Assembly (NCBI RefSeq): GCF_001949145.1
Contig: NW_019091439.1
Location: forward strand, 1,044,360-1,061,478
Origin: Acanthaster planci
Taxonomy: Eukaryota > Echinodermata > Asteroidea > Valvatida > Acanthasteridae
Length of the DNA stretch: 17,119 nucleotides
Reading direction: 5' to 3'
Part shown: positions 13,614 to 17,119 of the stretch, one piece after another
How positions within the stretch are numbered: position 1 is the stretch's first letter
Layout: each line of letters starts with the position of its first letter
Notes under the pieces: generated by a model
The model's input: only the letters and a program-made list of their open reading frames with translations
Told to the model about the DNA's origin: nothing
Database searches by the model: none
Made by a program: the position numbers and the translations under genes

Positions 13614-14560
13614 GTGTGGATGGAGAATAGATAGTGAATCGGTGCGGGTGAGCTATTAGCGAAATATATCACCTTTCCCAAAACGTGTTACAGATAACAG
13701 ATATGTTCACTCTGAGAATGTGTTGCAGCTTTTAGGGATACAGTCAGAAAAGTCAGAAACCTGCCGTCATTACTAATACAGTAAGATGTATCGAATCAAA
13801 CGCAGAAAAAAATGGCACGTCAACTGTTTTCTTGCATTGTAACAAAAGCATGGGAAAAATGTTGCATCCTGTTTGCGATTTTGCAATTTAGGGTTTTTAG
13901 TCATGCTGTGGGAGAACTACTTGATAGTGATTTAGTTCAGTTTTTAGTAATCCCACAGGGGCATGCAACTATTTTGGTGTCTTAGTCTTTTCATAAGGTT
14001 TGAATGCTATATTTAAACTTTGTCTTTTTCATGTCTTTACTTTGTTTTATTTATTGTAAATTCGACCTGCGAAATAATGAATGAAATGAATTGAAATTTC
14101 CCAACAACATCGGTAAATGTTTCTCAGTCCAGAATTCGTGTCTTTCAAGCATTTCTGTTTCTGTAACTTTTATTGAGATGATATATGATGAGAAAAGTGA
14201 AGTCTTAAACAAAGCATGTCTTAAACTTCTACCGATGCTAGTGGGAAGTCATTGTTTTTAATTCATATGCCGTTTATGCTCAACGTCAAGGGCGAAATTA
14301 CATTCATAACGTCGTGGGCACGTCATTCTCTTGTAATGTACATTTCACATAACGAGATTGCATAAGAATAATTCATACCGTAACCAAGCCTTTTTTATTG
14401 GCTTTCGCAAAATTTCATTGCCTTCATTAATATATTGAAAGCAAGAAATATTCCAAGAGCCAAAGGTAACAGGGAAATTGCTGAGGCATTCGCATACAAA
14501 AACATGAATTTTCAGACAAGTCTAGTGGGGCTCGTGCACAGAGCGTAACCGTGTATCTAA
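13614..14560. other. Intergenic, AT-rich, nothing recognised
   Basis: No coding, RNA or repeat structure that I can support in this stretch. Confidence 0.6.
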
Positions 14561-14953
14561 ACAGTCATGCAAAGTGAGTAGCACCGATGTGTTGCGAGCT
14601 AGCCAATTGGCTCGTCGACAGGAAACACTGAGAATATCCAAGTCTGGGATGCAAATCCACGGCGTGCTCCAACCCTAACGCCAGAGCCCAAGTATAGGTG
14701 AAGAGGCGCAAGATGGTGTTAATTGGCTTGCAATAGCCAACAACATATGACCAGCGGATGTATTCAACAAGCCATATCTGGCCCCTTACATCCCCGGAGG
14801 GAGTATTTAAGGGACTACTGGTTTCCGATTTCTTTTCGGTAAGAGCTCCATCAGCAGATGTCACTAATTTCTCCCTTAAGTGGTATATCAAGCACCAGAA
14901 AATGATAACATGTCCTAAAGTGTCACAAAAGGAGCATGCAGCACTGCTTGGTA
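14561..14953. other. Intergenic; open frames on both strands without recognisable product
   Basis: Both strands are open for about 200-330 bases between 14565 and 14967. Neither product shows a known domain. A TATTTAAG box-like word lies at 14802-14809, downstream of ATCCCCGGAGG. The plus-strand frame stops (QVE then TAG) inside the first copy of the direct repeat. It may be remnant repeat sequence. Confidence 0.3.
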
Positions 14954-15109
14954 TGCAAGTTGAGTAGTTTTTCTTTCTTTGGCGGGTATCAGGGGTAGCT
15001 CTTGCTACCCTCAGGAGGTGATCGGCCCTGCCCTTGCGAGATTCACGTTTGTCCTGTTAACTGTTGTCTGCGTTTTGTGACTGGTTCGTGTATGTTCTTC
15101 TTTTGTCCG
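14954..15109 (+). repeat. 155-bp direct repeat, copy 1
   Basis: The segment starts TGCAAGTTGAGTAGTTTTTC and ends TTTTGTCCG. It recurs 271 bases downstream with roughly a dozen substitutions plus a one-base gap, about 92% identity by eye. It includes a perfect hairpin word, GGTAGC-TCTT-GCTACC. Function unknown; the sequence does not match a tRNA or 5S promoter. Confidence 0.85.
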
Positions 15110-15180
15110 TCATTCCCTTCAAATTGTTTTGTCGTGTTACTAACTTTTCCTTTAGTCTGTTTTTTTTTCAGATACTGACT

Positions 15181-15228
15181 GGATGCGCGACTGCCTGGCT
15201 GAATGGATGTGCGACTGCCTGGAGTGCA
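15181..15228 (+). repeat. Short tandem duplication, period 24 bp
   Basis: GGATGCGCGACTGCCTGG at 15181-15198 is repeated as GGATGTGCGACTGCCTGG at 15205-15222, one change in 18. It lies between the two 155-bp repeats and shortly after a strong acceptor-like tract (TCTGTTTTTTTTTCAG, ending at 15171). Confidence 0.7.
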
Positions 15229-15379
15229 AGTTGAGTAGTTTTTCTTTGTTTGGCGGGTAGCAGTGGTAGCTCTTGCTACCCTCAGGCGGTGATCGGTCCT
15301 GCCTTTGCGAGATCACGTTTGTCCTGTTAACTGTTGTCTGCGTTTTGTGACTGATTCGTATATGGGCTTGTTTTGTCCG
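15225..15379 (+). repeat. 155-bp direct repeat, copy 2
   Basis: Second copy of the segment at 14954-15109, same orientation, with the GGTAGC-TCTT-GCTACC hairpin conserved. The central stretch CACGTTTGTCCTGTTAACTG and the following TTGTCTGCGTTTTGTGACTG are identical in both copies. The pair suggests a segmental duplication of a ~271-bp unit, or insertion of two elements of one family. Confidence 0.85.
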
Positions 15380-15524
15380 ATGAGTTCTTTTGTTTGTATC
15401 GATCGTTTCCGGATTGCCACATGTACCGTCTGCACGTGCATGTCAACGTATAAGCCCCCTCCAGATCGATGCTCACTTCCTGAGTGCCTAGTCAGCATTC
15501 CGCGCCCTGCAGCATGACATCATT

Positions 15525-15860
15525 CAATATGACTCATCCTCTTTTTTTTCATCGTTTTCCATCAAGTTGTGCAATCTTTGCCATAGACAAGGTCAAACTA
15601 TGCCCGAATTTTTTACCCTTCCCTTCTTCCATACATCCACATTTCCACTGGTTGCGCAATTCTTCCTTTACAAAAGGTCAAACTTAACCGGAGCTCAAAG
15701 CTTCACCCGACACTTATGCCATATCCATACATTCCCTCTCGTTGTACACTCGTTTCCAGCATAAAAGGTCAAACTGTGCCAGAATTTGCACCTATATACC
15801 CTCATTCATATTCATAAATCATACGTGACCTCTTCATATTTATTTCGAAAAGGTCAACTA
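15525..15860 (+). repeat. Degenerate ~87-bp tandem array marked by AGGTCA
   Basis: AGGTCA occurs at 15590-15595, 15675-15680, 15766-15771 and 15851-15856, spaced 85, 91 and 85 bases. Each copy sits in an A-rich run and is preceded by a C/T-rich stretch containing CATTCC/CATTTCC and GTTG-like words. The first three are followed by AAACT and a TGCC/ACCGGAATT-like segment. This is a four-unit, strongly diverged tandem repeat. The best-kept word equals the nuclear-receptor half-site, though that could be coincidence. Confidence 0.6.
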
Positions 15861-16725
15861 CTTTACATAATTATCTATGAAATAGTAGATGGTTGAAGCA
15901 AGCCTTCGGTCTTTACGTGTGGTAGATTTACATGCACAACTCTGCAGTTAGCAACAAATGTGACGTGGCAAGTGTTTTCACTTGTGCACAGATAGGGCCT
16001 ATGCAAATTGAACTTCAACGTTTGCAACCAAAAGTACACGAATCAGTCATCACGAATAACCTCCCTGAGCCCCATTAACTCACCAAACGGATGAGAAGTT
16101 CCCCCACGACCACCACAAGCTCAAAATCATGGCCTTTGTTATCCCCACTATCTGATTGGCGAACCGCTGATCACAAGTCATTGCAATATTCGCGTTATTC
16201 ACTTAACATTACACGAAACTACACGAAAACAATAGTGAAATCTAGGTAAAAGATATCCCACCCCGGGGCCCTGGTTAAAAAGGGGGAGAGGGTACATTTC
16301 CCCGTCCTCCTTTATTTTACGCCCTTGACGGTGGTTACCATCCTTGGTCTGAGTACTTGCACGTGCATGGATTGCCCCATGTGCTTCCCCTGGGGGCCCT
16401 TTCTTATGAAAAGAACACAATCTATGAACAAGCATTAATTCATTTGCTTTATTTATTTGGATATGAGCGCCAACACAGGCATGTCTTCCTCTCAGATATA
16501 GACAATGCACAGCTTTTCACATTCAGTTAGAATTTGGTGGCATCAGCTGCGCACGAGCTGCTCTTGGTGAAATTTAACCGTGCTTGGTTTACTGTCGTTG
16601 ATGGACCACACACACAGCAAACCTTTATCGAATGTTTTGCTAATGTTCAGAATTCCTCGTTATCAGGTACATATCATTAACAAATTGCAATCACTTATAG
16701 CATAATTCGACCACCAGAATTAGAA
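15861..16725. other. Intergenic, nothing recognised
   Basis: AT-rich sequence with a C/G-rich patch near 16258-16400. Open frames on the minus strand (such as 16199-16510) give no recognisable protein. No RNA gene or repeat that I can support. Confidence 0.55.
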
Positions 16726-16873
16726 GCCATTACTGCGGTGGCACAACGCTCGCCACAGGTACGTGTGCGTATGGCATGCCTTTTCAACCAACAGGGTGGC
16801 GTGATTTACCATATGCACGCGCGCGTCAAGCTAAAGAATGTGCGTGTGAGTGCGGTGCCACCGCAGTTATGGC
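16726..16873. mobile_element. Short terminal-inverted-repeat element (~148 bp)
   Basis: The left end 16726-16744 (GCCATTACTGCGGTGGCAC) and the right end 16854-16873, reversed and complemented (GCCATAACTGCGGTGGCACC), differ at one of the first 19 positions. The interior has TTTACCATATGCACG at 16805-16819 and no coding content. The terminal word also occurs at 7200-7216 in the mitofusin intron. Consistent with a very small MITE; target-site duplications were not evident. Confidence 0.55.
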
Positions 16874-16889
16874 AAAGATTGTATACTGA

Positions 16890-16968
16890 GCGCCGCGCAG
16901 CGGCGCAAAATGGGGAACTGACCATCCTGCATGTGTTAATTTCATGTAGGTCACGATTCCCCATTTTG
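16890..16968. repeat. Hairpin cluster with inverted repeats
   Basis: GCGCCGC-GCA-GCGGCGC at 16890-16906 is a perfect 7-bp stem with a 3-base loop. CAAAATGGGGAA at 16906-16917 is the exact reverse complement of 16957-16968, giving a 12-bp stem with a 39-base loop. Likely part of the same foldback-rich repeat region as the neighbouring element. Confidence 0.6.
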
Positions 16969-17119
16969 GTGTGCAAATTGCGAGCTGTTTGTACACGCGA
17001 CATATGGCGGCGGGAGGCTCAATCCACGAAAAAGGGGCAGTAAGGTAAATATTTACCCCCAATTAAGATTGAAACTTGTATTTATCATAAATACAAATGT
17101 GGAACATCATAACTTGAAA
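16969..17119. other. Right edge, nothing recognised
   Basis: AT-rich ending with no supportable feature. The CATATGGCGGC word near 17001 resembles the reverse complement of the intronic foldback arm at 7249. Confidence 0.4.

Noticed and set aside
14565-14891. 108-codon minus-strand frame
   Set aside because: No recognisable transposase, reverse transcriptase or other domain; the opposite strand is also open.
14954-15379. LTR pair of a retrotransposon
   Set aside because: The copies lie only 271 bases apart with no primer-binding site, polypurine tract or coding region between them.
15525-15860. CRISPR array
   Set aside because: The window is animal DNA, and the repeated units are long, diverged and lack the short identical repeat/unique spacer pattern.
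16199-16510. 103-codon minus-strand frame
   Set aside because: Peptide with no family resemblance and no splice or promoter context.

Overview
This is a stretch of nuclear genomic DNA from an animal. It is not prokaryotic: the only convincing protein is split into nine short exons with GT-AG borders, polypyrimidine tracts and mixed intron phases, set in AT-rich non-coding DNA full of small inverted and direct repeats. Joined in frame, the exons give 402 residues that align almost without gaps to the C-terminal half of mitofusin (MFN1/MFN2 in vertebrates, Marf/Fzo in flies). The compact introns (about 0.46-1.45 kb), the single MFN2-like sequence and the style of the repeats suggest a marine invertebrate, possibly a deuterostome such as an amphioxus, hemichordate or echinoderm. 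The species cannot be fixed from this window.

Layout. Bases 1-1297 are the end of an intron; the exons for the start codon and GTPase domain lie upstream of the window. Exons at 1298-1419, 1879-2005, 2492-2596, 4041-4143, 5460-5680, 6756-6890, 7527-7723 (or 7503-7723), 8791-8925 and 9504-9567 run on the plus strand to a TGA at 9565-9567. They encode, in order, the first heptad-repeat coiled coil (HR1), the middle helical region, the membrane anchor and the second heptad-repeat coiled coil (HR2). A long 3' UTR probably follows, ending near 11.97 kb after an AATAAA at 11945. From about 12 kb to the end no gene can be supported. That part holds a CpG-richer stretch with promoter-like motifs (12.36-12.7 kb), a tRNA-derived SINE-like fragment, a 155-bp direct repeat pair, a degenerate ~87-bp tandem array marked by AGGTCA, and foldback elements near the right edge.

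Points that stand out: two in-frame acceptors at the exon encoding the membrane segment, differing by eight codons; loss of the first of the two redox-responsive C-terminal cysteines known from human MFN2; a ~200-bp foldback element in an intron; and motifs shared between an intronic foldback at 7.2-7.45 kb and a short terminal-inverted-repeat element at 16.73-16.87 kb. I found no previously undescribed multi-gene system. The novelty here is at the level of splicing, residue changes and small repeats.
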